A stretch of 32,208 nucleotides of DNA, taken from the NCBI GenBank assembly GCA_022819745.1, contig JAJEGS010000010.1:1-32208 (forward strand). Reading direction: 5' to 3'. Position 1 is the stretch's first letter, and each line of letters opens with the position of its first letter. Made by a program: the position numbers and the translations under genes. Of this stretch, positions 22,414 to 30,641 are shown one piece after another. Below the pieces are notes generated by a model. The model did no database searches and was not told where the DNA came from. It was given only the letters and a program-made list of their open reading frames with translations. This DNA comes from Candidatus Latescibacterota bacterium (lineage in GTDB: Bacteria > Latescibacterota > UBA2968 > UBA8231).

Positions 22414-23835
22414 TCAACGTGTCACCGGAATGCCCAGCAAGTGGTCGGCACGCTCTTTCAGGTACTCTGAATACCGCAATTGATTGGCTAGGTCATCGCC
22501 CTCAAGGCCACTAGCTATGAGGGTTTTTATTTCTCGGTGCGCCACTGGAATTGAACGCCAAGGCACAACGGCGTTGAGTGGTGACAGGAGCCGTTTGCGG
22601 ACCTCTTCGCTAGCAGCGCACCGGTACCTAGTGTCAAGCAAATTAGGCTGCTCAAGATAGATGAGTCGAAACGCTAGGCGACGATACCTCGCGTCACGGA
22701 GTTGAAGGGCTAGCTCCGGCCGTTCCTCCCAAGGGACTGTGTGAAAACGCTGCATGAGAACTTCATCTTGAGACAGCGGAAATCCGTGCTCGTAGATCTG
22801 CTCCTCGACGTGCGGTGACGGTGGATAAGTTGGCTCTGCGGCCTGTGCTGCTTTTCGGAGTCGTTCCAAGAAAAGTCTGTCCTCTTGGAGTTGAGCGACT
22901 CGCTCCAAGACTTCGGCTTCGTTTTCGAAAGGGGCAAGATGTTCTTGAGTAGCATCATAAAGCGCCCATAGCATCGGTGCCGCGTTCGTGCGAACTGTCA
23001 CGATCGGTCGCGTGGTTTCTTGGCAGAGAGAGATCAGGGCATCGTCCGACATTTCCCGAAGCGTGTCGAGGTCCTCACTTACATCAAGGCAGTAGTACCG
23101 TATCGCGAGTTCACTGTTCTTGCCGATTGGGGTCACAATGCGCACGCGAGGGTTATTGCCGAAAGTCTCCCATATCAAGAAGGCGTCTTCTTCAGTGATG
23201 AAAGATTCAACGCTTGCCTTCTTGCTAAATCTCAGACATTGGGACCAGACTTCAGGTGCGCGATGTCTGATGAGCTTGCAGAGCGCGAGCGTTGTCGAGA
23301 CATCGGCCATGGCGTTATGCGACGATGGTACCGTAATACCGTTCGCTTCGGCGAGCGCCTTGAGTTTAAAGATGGTGCGACCATTCTCGTCGATTGCTGG
23401 CTTTAACACATCGGGCCTCAAAGTTGCCGTTATGCGACAAAGATTTAGAACGTCAGCTCGTGCGCTCCCCTGCGTGTTCGTTAGAAAGGGGTTGTAAAGG
23501 CATTGGTAGAATGCTTGGCGCAGGAATTCCTCGTCGAATGACAAGGAGTTAAAACCGAGAAATAAGGTTGGGCACCAGGACTCTAGGATACGGCGAGCCT
23601 CTGTGACCATCTCGTAATGCGAGGGCAACGAGTTATCTATGAGCTTCTCTATTCGATTCCCCGTCACATGGATCGCCTTTGGCGAAGGGATAACATGAGG
23701 CATCAGGCGGCACTGGGTCTGAAACTTTTCTTCAACCTTCAGTTCCGAGTCCGTACGGATGGCGGCGAATTGAACGACTTGATCAAAACCCTTCGTCAGT
23801 CCTGTAGTCTCGATGTCGTAGATGACAAAGCTCAT
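22414..23835 (-). CDS. ExoI-like DEDDh 3'-5' exonuclease
   Basis: 473 residues. The exonuclease core is at the N-terminus: IYDIETTG (Asp7, Glu9), FLGFNSLSFDEEFLRQAFY (Asp101) and SSHNAMADVSTTLALCKLI (His173, Asp178), a full DEDDh set. The flanking sequences (GFNSLSFDEE, KLKALAEANGI-x-x-x-x-HNAMADV) match exonuclease I (SbcB) better than DnaQ or oligoribonuclease. The C-terminal 280 residues correspond roughly to the ExoI SH3-like and helical domains. It should degrade single-stranded DNA 3' to 5'. It is the third gene of a coupled minus-strand operon and overlaps the ImmA/IrrE gene by 4 bases, which is an unusual setting for a housekeeping ExoI and suggests a defence or DNA-damage role. Confidence 0.85.
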   Translation of the reverse strand: MSFVIYDIETTGLTKGFDQVVQFAAIRTDSELKVEEKFQTQCRLMPHVIPSPKAIHVTGNRIEKLIDNSLPSHYEMVTEARRILESWCPTLFLGFNSLSFDEEFLRQAFYQCLYNPFLTNTQGSARADVLNLCRITATLRPDVLKPAIDENGRTIFKLKALAEANGITVPSSHNAMADVSTTLALCKLIRHRAPEVWSQCLRFSKKASVESFITEEDAFLIWETFGNNPRVRIVTPIGKNSELAIRYYCLDVSEDLDTLREMSDDALISLCQETTRPIVTVRTNAAPMLWALYDATQEHLAPFENEAEVLERVAQLQEDRLFLERLRKAAQAAEPTYPPSPHVEEQIYEHGFPLSQDEVLMQRFHTVPWEERPELALQLRDARYRRLAFRLIYLEQPNLLDTRYRCAASEEVRKRLLSPLNAVVPWRSIPVAHREIKTLIASGLEGDDLANQLRYSEYLKERADHLLGIPVTR

Positions 23836-24362
23836 ACGTACTCTCCAAGTGAGCTCAATCGATAACGCATGGCAGCATCGCTCACCTTAAAGCGCTTGGC
23901 CAGCGCCATCACAGCTTTGTCATCCTCAAGGTCAACAGAACGACCTTCGAGCGCTGATATCAAAAACTCGGTCGGCACGAGCAGTTCGGCTGCAAAAGTA
24001 TTCGCTTCGATTTCAATGGGATCAACGCCCTCAGCAGCAAGCGCATCACGTCGTAGAGAACCGAGATCAACGTGTACGGCATACTCAAGCTCACGGCGGT
24101 GGAGCTCAACGTGTGCCAGTTCGTGGGCGAGTGTGAAGCGCTGTCGAGTCGGCGCGTGCAGCGTGTTGACGCCTATAATCGGTACGCCGTCCCGAATATG
24201 TGCGAGTCCAGAGAGTTCACTATCGAGTGGGGCATACTCCACGCGTACCCCGCGGATCTTGGCGATGCGTTCGATAGGAACAGGCGCGGCCTTGACGCTG
24301 TGCTGGATGAGCAGTGCCTGCGCCGCATCTTGAGCTTTTTGCTTTCGGGGGGGGCGACTCAT
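23832..24362 (-). CDS. ImmA/IrrE-family metallopeptidase
   Basis: 176 residues with the zinc motif HELAHVELHRRE (His80, Glu81, His84) and a downstream Glu in EIEANTFAAELLVP (Glu119), the usual arrangement of ImmA/IrrE (COG2856) peptidases. These cleave XRE-family repressors in response to DNA damage or single-stranded DNA, as known for ImmA/ImmR, IrrE/DdrO and CapP/CapH. It overlaps the upstream XRE gene by 4 bases and the downstream exonuclease by 4 bases. Its natural target is therefore probably the XRE protein made from the same message. Confidence 0.92.
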   Translation of the reverse strand: MSRPPRKQKAQDAAQALLIQHSVKAAPVPIERIAKIRGVRVEYAPLDSELSGLAHIRDGVPIIGVNTLHAPTRQRFTLAHELAHVELHRRELEYAVHVDLGSLRRDALAAEGVDPIEIEANTFAAELLVPTEFLISALEGRSVDLEDDKAVMALAKRFKVSDAAMRYRLSSLGEYV

Positions 24363-24709
24363 GACGAACTCCTTCTTAGACGATCTTCTGCGAGGACTGA
24401 GGCAATCACATTTTCGACATCCGTTTGCTGCTGCGGATTCAAGGTCGAACCGCTGACCTTGATCTCAGGCAGGGGCTCCGGAGGCACCCAAGTTTCAGGC
24501 ACGAGATCCAGAATCGATTTGAGCTTGAGCGCGTTCACGAGCGCGAAGAGCTGATGCACCATGATGCGCTGACGGCCGTTTTCGAGATTGGCGAGTGAAG
24601 CTCTAGAAAGCCCCAGCTTTTCCGCGACATAGCTTTGGGTAAGGTCAAGCTCTCCACGGCGCTTCGCAACCTCCCGACCGAGGCGACGATAAAGTTCCAT
24701 ATCCGACAT
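24359..24709 (-). CDS. XRE-family transcriptional regulator
   Basis: 116 residues. An N-terminal helix-turn-helix (LGREVAKRRGELDLTQSYVAEKLGLSRASLANLENGRQRI, HTH about 22-45) is joined to a C-terminal part (LVPETWVPPEPLPEIKVSGSTLNPQQQTDVENVIASVLAED) that may hold the dimer region or the peptidase cleavage site. It is the first gene of the coupled XRE-ImmA/IrrE-exonuclease unit and is divergent from the ubiquitin-like operon, with 181 bases between its start and the TTGACA of that operon. It probably represses its own unit, and possibly the divergent one. Confidence 0.9.
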   Translation of the reverse strand: MSDMELYRRLGREVAKRRGELDLTQSYVAEKLGLSRASLANLENGRQRIMVHQLFALVNALKLKSILDLVPETWVPPEPLPEIKVSGSTLNPQQQTDVENVIASVLAEDRLRRSSS

Positions 24710-24847
24710 TACTATAAACTGATTCTTTTCCCGATGTGCGTCAAGCTGACGCCATATGTCCCTACATCTGGCCGTACCTGCTGCCCTCTAGACCGAAGAA
24801 CCTGCCGCAATATTCTGACCAAAATCACCGACTATCATATCAAATAT

Positions 24848-24864
24848 AATGTGTATGACACAAT
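24848..24864. promoter_or_regulatory. Possible XRE operator
   Basis: TGTGT-ATG-ACACA (24850-24862) is an inverted repeat, with one further complementary pair beyond a mismatch. It lies 28 bases upstream of the -35 of the Ubl operon, in the divergent intergenic region, where a regulator encoded next door might bind. Confidence 0.35.
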
Positions 24865-24890
24865 CATTTAAAAAATTATAGTGTTTTTCA

Positions 24891-24919
24891 TTGACATTTG
24901 ATGTCGCCGACTCTATACT
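24891..24919 (+). promoter_or_regulatory. Sigma70 promoter of the ubiquitin-like operon
   Basis: TTGACA (24891-24896), 17 bases, then TATACT (24914-24919), one base off consensus. Predicted start of transcription is near 24926, giving a leader of about 65 bases before the ATG at 24990. The region upstream is very AT-rich, which would favour strong transcription. Confidence 0.75.
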
Positions 24920-24989
24920 TAGAGCGATGTCGATGGGGATGGGCCTCATTGCACAACTGGCGCAGAGGACGCCGATGGAGGTCATTAAA

Positions 24990-25538
24990 ATGACAGATAG
25001 CATTTCCAAAAGAGATTCTGGTGTCTGTGGGAGTTCGCCGCAGGCCCACGGCAAGGTCTCGGTCCCGGTGAAATTGGATTACGCCAAGGAGCGGATCGTC
25101 GAGTTGGAGTTGGGCAGCCGCGTGACTGCGGTGCTCGAAATCGTCTCTGCCGAGCGCGGTTGCCGTGTAGAGGATCTGGTTCTGCTCCGCGAAGGTGAGG
25201 GTGAACTGTTGACGTCCGACCTCGTGGTCGACGCGAACTATCCAGACAAGTGCCGCCACCATGTTCATTACTTGGGTGAGGTGACAGTGACAGTCTATTA
25301 TCAGGCGGGTCAGCAGAGTCACATGTTCAAGCGATTTGAGTCCGTCAAGGATGTGCTGGCCTGGGGGATTGAGGCATTTGGCATCGACGGGAGCCTGGCA
25401 ACCGAGCTCGTGTTGGTGCGACATGGTCATAAGGACGAACTGCCCGAACGCGAGCATATCGGCCATCTGACGGGGAAGGACTGTGAGCTTGCGCTCGATC
25501 TGGTGCGTGGCGATATAGCCAACGGGAGTTCGTCGTGA
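24990..25538 (+). CDS. Tandem ubiquitin-like (beta-grasp) protein, Bil/Bub-type
   Basis: 182 residues from the ATG at 24990, chosen because GGAGG lies 8 bases upstream; a longer frame from a TTG at 24891 would begin inside the promoter. After a short tail, two domains of similar layout follow: about 22-95 (KVSVPVKLDYAKERIVELEL, then a helix SRVTAVLEIVSAERG and EDLVLLREGEGELL) and about 97-175 (EVTVTVYYQAGQQSHMFKRF, helix SVKDVLAWGIEAFG, TELVLVRHGHKDELPE). The second ends in CELALDLVRG, which resembles the last strand of ubiquitin (LVLRLRGG), followed by DIANGSSS. The call rests on this pattern plus the following E2, JAB and E1 genes. It would be the modifier attached to targets. There is no terminal Gly-Gly, so the tail may need trimming. 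Its stop overlaps the GTG of the E2 gene (GTGA). Confidence 0.75.
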   Translation: MTDSISKRDSGVCGSSPQAHGKVSVPVKLDYAKERIVELELGSRVTAVLEIVSAERGCRVEDLVLLREGEGELLTSDLVVDANYPDKCRHHVHYLGEVTVTVYYQAGQQSHMFKRFESVKDVLAWGIEAFGIDGSLATELVLVRHGHKDELPEREHIGHLTGKDCELALDLVRGDIANGSSS

Positions 25539-26011
25539 TTGCAGATCCCAGCATTGCCCGCGTCGCAGCCGACCTAGAGCAAGGCGACTTTCTCAGCGGT
25601 TGCGAAGCGGGTCGTTGGCGTATCATTGCCAACGAGTTCCCGATCCTAGACTTTACGATCTCCGCGACTGAGCCGGACGGTACTGCCAGTGAGTACGGAT
25701 TTCGGGCCGACTTATCGAATTACCCCGCTCAGGCTCCGAAGGTTCAGATTTGGGACCACAAACAGAACACCCCCCTTGCGGGTGATCGGCGGCCAAAGGG
25801 AGGCGCGCGAGTCCAGAAAACCTTCCAGTGTTGGGGATCAGACACTGTCTACCGCCCATGGGACCGGATGACCGGTCCCCATGGCAACAACGCCGCCACT
25901 TTTCCGCACCTTGCATGGAACTCCGAGCGGCGTCTTGTCTTCATTTTCGAGGATCTCCATGGTATCCTTAATAGCAACGCTCGCGCGCAGAATCTTCGGG
26001 TCTCCGCCTGA
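25535..26011 (+). CDS. E2-like ubiquitin-conjugating protein
   Basis: 158 residues. FRADLSNYPAQAPKVQIWD resembles the E2 strand and YP-x-x-PP motif of ubiquitin-conjugating enzymes, and QCWGSDTVYRPWDRM (Cys99, followed by a Trp in a P-W-D stretch) resembles the catalytic-Cys region of E2 folds. The final helix is short. The GTG start overlaps the Ubl stop by 4 bases, preceded by GGGAG. It would accept the Ubl from the E1-like protein and pass it to targets. The identity of the Cys is inferred from pattern. The sequence is too diverged for a firm subfamily. Confidence 0.75.
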   Translation: MIADPSIARVAADLEQGDFLSGCEAGRWRIIANEFPILDFTISATEPDGTASEYGFRADLSNYPAQAPKVQIWDHKQNTPLAGDRRPKGGARVQKTFQCWGSDTVYRPWDRMTGPHGNNAATFPHLAWNSERRLVFIFEDLHGILNSNARAQNLRVSA

Positions 26012-26480
26012 GGTTCTGTGTAGCGCAGGAGTTTGGCGTGCCGGTGTCGAGGAACTGAGGCGACGTGCTGGCGGTCGGCGTGAGAGTGGCGCTTTTCTGC
26101 TGGGCACTAAAGACGGAGCGCGGAGGATCGAGGAGTTCGTCTTCTACGATGACATAGATCCGAACGCACTGAAGAGCGGTATTGTTTTAATCGATGGCCG
26201 TCGACTTGGCGATCTCTGGACGCATTGTCGGAAGACCGAGCGTGTTGTTGTCGCCGATGTCCATGTTCACCCTGGTGGTTTCGGGCAGAGCTCTTCCGAC
26301 CGCGCCAATCCAATCATGGCTGAAGTCGGTCATATCGCCATTATCCTTCCGCACTTCGCAGCACGGAAAACCGGCCCCAGAGGTATCGGTGTATACGAGT
26401 ACCTTGGCTCCCGGCAATGGCAGGATCGTAGTTTCGACCGACCATCGCCGCTGCACGTAGGATGGTGGCCATGGCGCTAG
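25959..26480 (+). CDS. JAB/JAMM metallopeptidase (deubiquitinase-like)
   Basis: 173 residues from the ATG at 25959, chosen because GAGG lies 6 bases upstream; a longer frame starts at 25881 inside the E2 gene. JAMM ligands: Glu42 in RESGAFLLGT, His102 and His104 in VADVHVHPGG, and Ser111 and Asp114 in QSSSDRANP, with one residue fewer between the His and Ser than the canonical spacing. The rest (VGHIAIILPHF, GIGVYEYLG) follows the bacterial MPN pattern. It would trim the Ubl precursor or remove Ubl from targets. Its gene overlaps the E2 end by 53 bases and the E1 start by 19. Confidence 0.88.
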   Translation: MVSLIATLARRIFGSPPEVLCSAGVWRAGVEELRRRAGGRRESGAFLLGTKDGARRIEEFVFYDDIDPNALKSGIVLIDGRRLGDLWTHCRKTERVVVADVHVHPGGFGQSSSDRANPIMAEVGHIAIILPHFAARKTGPRGIGVYEYLGSRQWQDRSFDRPSPLHVGWWPWR

Positions 26481-27862
26481 ATCGTCAGATTGCCCGACTC
26501 GCGAAGATACTCGTCGACAGCGAGAACATTTCTTTTGATGAAGCCCAAGCTAGGCTGCGGACGCTTACTCTTGAAGTCGTTGTCGCGCCTGAGGCGGCGT
26601 CACCTGCTGCTCACGCCGCCACCCTCACGGCTGTGTCAGTAGCGAGTAGAACCTTCGTCGGCGGTGTAAGGGTCACGGGGGCAATAGACCAGCCTCTAAA
26701 TTCAGCCCTTCCATTGAGAGCGAAGAGTCTCGCTGAGGCCGCCATCCTAGCGGGTGCCTCCGGCTTCGACGGTTGCCCCTCGCGCAAGATCTTTGTCGGT
26801 ACGAACGAAGTACCGGCCGAGGCTTGGGCCGTCTCACCGTGGTGGAGCGGCTGGAGCGCGGGCATCGTCAAGCCGGGTGAAGCGCGTTGGGATGCAGGGG
26901 ACAATCCCCTGCCGGGCATTGCCGCCGGTGCCTTGGCTGTCGGTGCGGCCTTCGATGCTCAGCGGGGACGCTGCGGCGACATCGGGGTTGAGGTTGACCT
27001 TTGGCCTGTCAGGTCAGGCGAGATAGCCCCGCGGTTTGAGGAGGTGTTCTTGCCTGGAGCGCTTCGGCTCATTGGGTTGGGCAACTTGGGACAGGCCTTT
27101 CTCTGGACGCTTGCGGCGTTACCCTACGCGACTCCCGCCGATGTCTCGCTCGTCCTTCAGGATCGCGACAAAATTACCGAGGAGAATTGGGCTACCTCAG
27201 TATTGGTCAAGAGCGAGGTCTATGGGGTGCTGAAGACAAAAGTTGCGGAGCAATGGGCGTTGGACAAGGGCTTCGACGTCAGGAGGATTGACTGCCGTCT
27301 TCTCGCGACCGACCGGGTCGATGTCGATAATAATGATCCACGTCTCGCGCTCTCGGGGGTCGACAAGATCGAGGCACGCAAACTTATGGCCGAGGTCGGC
27401 TTCGACTGCATTGTCGATGCGGGGCTTGGGCGCACCTCGTCCGATTTCGACAAGTACCGCGTTACCGTGTTCGATCACGTTTACCCAATCGATAAGCACT
27501 TCGATAGGCAAGATGACACGCCTGTAGGAGGGGACTTTCCAAGAGGCGAAGCCTACCTGCGCCTTGAAGCGGAGATAGGACCGTGCGGGACAGCGGAGAT
27601 CGGCGGAGCCAGCGTTGCAGCCCCCTATGTCAGTGCCCTTGCAGCAGCGGTCGCAGTCTCCCGCGTTATCGCCGTCACTTCCGGTTGCGAATGTCCCATC
27701 AATGAAGTTGGAAGACTCTCACTTATAGCGGACCGCAAGCTTGCGGAGTTGACCGTGGTAGAGGGTCGCGGCATTCGTCACGCTGGGCACCCCGTCATCA
27801 GAAAAGCGGCACTTGCTGGTTGCAGTAGAACGGCTCTATCGGCGACGGGAAGGTCGTGGTAA
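26462..27862 (+). CDS. ThiF/E1-like Ubl-activating protein
   Basis: 466 residues. An N-terminal part (1-195) without a clear family is followed by an adenylating Rossmann domain: LRLIGLGNLGQAF (205-210), VLQDRDKITEENWATS (Asp234, Asp236, Asn242), KTKVAEQWA and a later loop EIGPCGTAEIGGASVAAPYV, where Cys375 is the candidate thioester Cys of E1-like enzymes. The N-terminal extension is not an E2 domain, unlike CBASS Cap2, as the E2 is a separate gene here. It would adenylate the Ubl C-terminus and transfer it to the E2. The ATG at 26462 overlaps the JAB gene end; a second ATG lies three codons in. Past about residue 445 the tail looks low-complexity, so a late frameshift is possible. Confidence 0.85.
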   Translation: MVAMALDRQIARLAKILVDSENISFDEAQARLRTLTLEVVVAPEAASPAAHAATLTAVSVASRTFVGGVRVTGAIDQPLNSALPLRAKSLAEAAILAGASGFDGCPSRKIFVGTNEVPAEAWAVSPWWSGWSAGIVKPGEARWDAGDNPLPGIAAGALAVGAAFDAQRGRCGDIGVEVDLWPVRSGEIAPRFEEVFLPGALRLIGLGNLGQAFLWTLAALPYATPADVSLVLQDRDKITEENWATSVLVKSEVYGVLKTKVAEQWALDKGFDVRRIDCRLLATDRVDVDNNDPRLALSGVDKIEARKLMAEVGFDCIVDAGLGRTSSDFDKYRVTVFDHVYPIDKHFDRQDDTPVGGDFPRGEAYLRLEAEIGPCGTAEIGGASVAAPYVSALAAAVAVSRVIAVTSGCECPINEVGRLSLIADRKLAELTVVEGRGIRHAGHPVIRKAALAGCSRTALSATGRSW

Positions 27863-27977
27863 CGGCCTTGGTGCTCAGGTCCACATGTGCCTCCACCAGC
27901 GGTATCTTGTTGACGACATTCCAAAGAATATCGCTACCTGCGGTAACAGGCCCTGTGTGATAGCTTGACGATGATCA

Positions 27978-27998
27978 GGAGTTCGGTATGCCGACTCC
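27978..27998. terminator. Possible hairpin between convergent operons
   Basis: GGAGT-T-CGG-TATG-CCG-ACTCC forms an 8-bp stem with one bulge in the gap between the E1-like gene and the convergent res gene. No T-run follows, so its role as a terminator is uncertain. Confidence 0.3.
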
Positions 27999-28025
27999 CG
28001 GTCGGAAGCGGATTCCATGGATGCG

Positions 28026-30638
28026 CTAGCAGGCGTCGCTACTCAGGAAATGCTCTGGTAGTTTCTTCCTCCACTCGCTCATTAGGATGAGCGAGCATTG
28101 AACGGTGGTGCCGTTATTCATGACAAGCTCCATCTCGCCAGCGGGAGTACAGTCATCCCATGTGAAGTTGTCGGACAGGAAGGACAGGAGTTCGCGCTTG
28201 TAGTAGGTATCGAGGTTATCGAGTTGATCGCCTTTGGTCTCAAGAACGGTGAGGCGATTTTCACTGCTGTTCGTTTGCGCGGCGAAGATGAAATCGGGAT
28301 AGATTTTGCTCTTCTTCCAGCCTTGGATGCCGTACTGTGCGCGGGCGACATTGCGGTGCCACCAAGTCAGTGCCTCCTCGCCATCGAGATACACGGCGAC
28401 TTCGCGCTCGTCTCGGTTTAGGTCGTTCTCGTAGACCGGCGCGAACAGACTTTTCTCTAAGGAACCTCCCGTCTTGCTAACAAGCTGGCGAGCGGTGTCG
28501 GCCTCCGTCGTTTCGATCTGAAAGGGCATTCGCCAGTTACGGCCGTCCAGACGTAAGCAGAACTGGATACGCCCTGCGGTGACCTCATCTTTGAAGAGGG
28601 CTTCAGCACGTGTGTCACGCTCCGCATCTAACCCCCTGCGCATCTCTTCAACGATAAGGCCGGCAAGCTGGCCCAGCTTTCTGTCGTCAAAACCGCGACA
28701 TCGAAGCGCGGCAACGAATCGCCCTACGATTTCACGTCCCACAAAGGGGTTCAAGACGATATCCAGCATCATGTGTACTGCATAGGTCGAATCGAAGGCG
28801 AGGATTTCGCTGCTCTCTGCGACCGTCTCTCCGACGAAGACTTCGTCCCCGTCTTCCGCCAGTCTGATCCGCTGCAACTGGCTATCGGCCGTCTGTGCGT
28901 TCTCGGGAATGCTGGCTGCGATGTCCTTCGGGTCGAAGCCCCGCCAATCAATGCGGGATAGGATGTCGGTCTCGTAATCCAGTTCACGGACCTCGGTGCC
29001 GTCCGTAATCATCACCTTTGGTAGGTAGATTTCAGTTGATGTGAAGCTAGGACGGCGGTCGATCTTGCGTGTCCCGGGTCCCGATTCGCCCGTATCTTCT
29101 TGGGAGACCTCCAGAACCAGATCGCTGAGACCGTCCTGCTCGAGCCCCTCCTTGATCGCTTCGACTACTGAGCGCGTTGCTGCATGATGAGTGATAATGT
29201 AGCATTCGTCGAGCGCCTCGACGCCAGTCTTCATGGCGCCCGGCTGGCGAAGGATACGGCCTACAAGCTGCGTTAACGCCTGTTTGTTCGTGCTGGCCGC
29301 TAGGGCACAAAGGATATAGGCGAACGAGCAATCCCAGCCCTCCTGAAGAGCCTGCTTGGTAATGATTGCCCGTACTTGATTTATCGGCGACAGCAGGTTC
29401 TGGTTTTCCGGCTGGTTCAGATCGTTCCGTTCGGCTGTCTTGATAGCGATCTCTGCCTCATCGAAACCAGCAGTCAGAAGCCACTCCTTGACATCCTCGG
29501 CGTGAATGCGGCCGCTTTCGCGCTGATCCGCACCGGTACGCTCAACCTGGATCAGCATGATTGGGCGAATATAGCGATCAGTATTGGCCCGGAGCTTGGC
29601 GGCTTCCGTGTCGAGCGTGTGCAATTTCTTGAGCGCGGCATCGAGCGTGGTTCGCCAATCGCTGCTCTGCCGGGGGTCGAGGTTCAAAGGCATCTTGATC
29701 ATGCCCTCGCGGTCTAGCTCCCGACCTGTAACCTCGACCAGTACATTGGCATAGCGACCCGGCTTCGGATTTTTGCCACGGCTCGGTTTCACGTCCTTGG
29801 GCGTCGCCGTCAATTCCAGCACGAAGCACGGATTGAAGCCGTAAAGCGTCTTGAAGGCGAGATCGGAAATTGCCCGATGCCCCTCGTCTAACACCACGAC
29901 CGGGCGGATGATCCGAAGGACATTGCCAAGTGAATCCTTCACCATCGGGAACATGTCGTTATAGGCGGCAAGGTTTGGCGTCCGATCCAGTACTTCCCTG
30001 TGCGCCTGCTGCTCGCCCTCGGGCGGGAAGAAACCGTGAACGTCTCCCCGATCTTGGAACATCTTCAGCGACTCTTGGGTCTCCCGGTTCGCCGATTGCA
30101 GCATCAGGAGCATGACGCAAAGGTTCGTTTCGACATCCCGTGCATCGAGCCGGTCGGTTTTCTCCATAATCCGCACGCGCCCGGCGGCGGCACGGTCGAG
30201 CGCCTGCCGGTAGGGATGCTGGCGGTCCTTTAGACGCCTGAGCGTCTGGCTGTAGATCGCCTCGTTAGGCACGATCCATAGGACGAAGCCCGTGTTCCGG
30301 TCGAGATACCGCCCCATAATGCGTGAGACGCCGGAGATGGCAAGCCAAGTTTTGCCGCCTCCGGTCGGCACCTTGAGTACCGCGTTAGGCACAGGACGGT
30401 CGCACCCATCTTTGCGTGGTGAAAATGGGCAATCGATGCGTGACGAGGGCAGCTTGCCTTCTGCCTTCATTGCCTTCCACGCTTCCTCTACAAAGTCGGG
30501 GATAGGCACGTCAAGGTCCGGTTCCTGCTCCGCGAGCGCAGCGAGCCTGTCTGTCCTCGTCTTCTTCTCCTTTACGATGTCTATGAAGGCGTCGAGTGCG
30601 GCGAGCACCCGGTCCTGATAGTCGAGTCGCCGTAACAT
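28026..30638 (-). CDS. Type III restriction enzyme Res subunit
   Basis: 870 residues, the length of type III Res. An SF2 helicase N-terminal half has Walker A in KVPTGGGKTW (Lys96), DEGH box VVVLDEGHRAI (251-254), LELTATP and QLVGRILRQPG (motif VI). A PD-(D/E)xK nuclease lies near the C-terminus: YPDFIF (Asp782) with LETKGDQ (Glu800, Lys802). Res translocates on DNA together with Mod and cuts near unmodified sites. It follows mod with a 3-base gap. All motifs look intact, yet mod is broken at its 5' end, so the pair is probably inactive unless Mod is supplied elsewhere; type III Res normally needs Mod for activity. Confidence 0.93.
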   Translation of the reverse strand: MLRRLDYQDRVLAALDAFIDIVKEKKTRTDRLAALAEQEPDLDVPIPDFVEEAWKAMKAEGKLPSSRIDCPFSPRKDGCDRPVPNAVLKVPTGGGKTWLAISGVSRIMGRYLDRNTGFVLWIVPNEAIYSQTLRRLKDRQHPYRQALDRAAAGRVRIMEKTDRLDARDVETNLCVMLLMLQSANRETQESLKMFQDRGDVHGFFPPEGEQQAHREVLDRTPNLAAYNDMFPMVKDSLGNVLRIIRPVVVLDEGHRAISDLAFKTLYGFNPCFVLELTATPKDVKPSRGKNPKPGRYANVLVEVTGRELDREGMIKMPLNLDPRQSSDWRTTLDAALKKLHTLDTEAAKLRANTDRYIRPIMLIQVERTGADQRESGRIHAEDVKEWLLTAGFDEAEIAIKTAERNDLNQPENQNLLSPINQVRAIITKQALQEGWDCSFAYILCALAASTNKQALTQLVGRILRQPGAMKTGVEALDECYIITHHAATRSVVEAIKEGLEQDGLSDLVLEVSQEDTGESGPGTRKIDRRPSFTSTEIYLPKVMITDGTEVRELDYETDILSRIDWRGFDPKDIAASIPENAQTADSQLQRIRLAEDGDEVFVGETVAESSEILAFDSTYAVHMMLDIVLNPFVGREIVGRFVAALRCRGFDDRKLGQLAGLIVEEMRRGLDAERDTRAEALFKDEVTAGRIQFCLRLDGRNWRMPFQIETTEADTARQLVSKTGGSLEKSLFAPVYENDLNRDEREVAVYLDGEEALTWWHRNVARAQYGIQGWKKSKIYPDFIFAAQTNSSENRLTVLETKGDQLDNLDTYYKRELLSFLSDNFTWDDCTPAGEMELVMNNGTTVQCSLILMSEWRKKLPEHFLSSDAC

Positions 30639-30641
30639 GAG

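Noticed and set aside
24990..27862. Type II CBASS locus
   Set aside because: E1, E2 and JAB parts occur, but there is no CD-NTase or effector gene, E1 and E2 are separate, and a dedicated Ubl gene is present.
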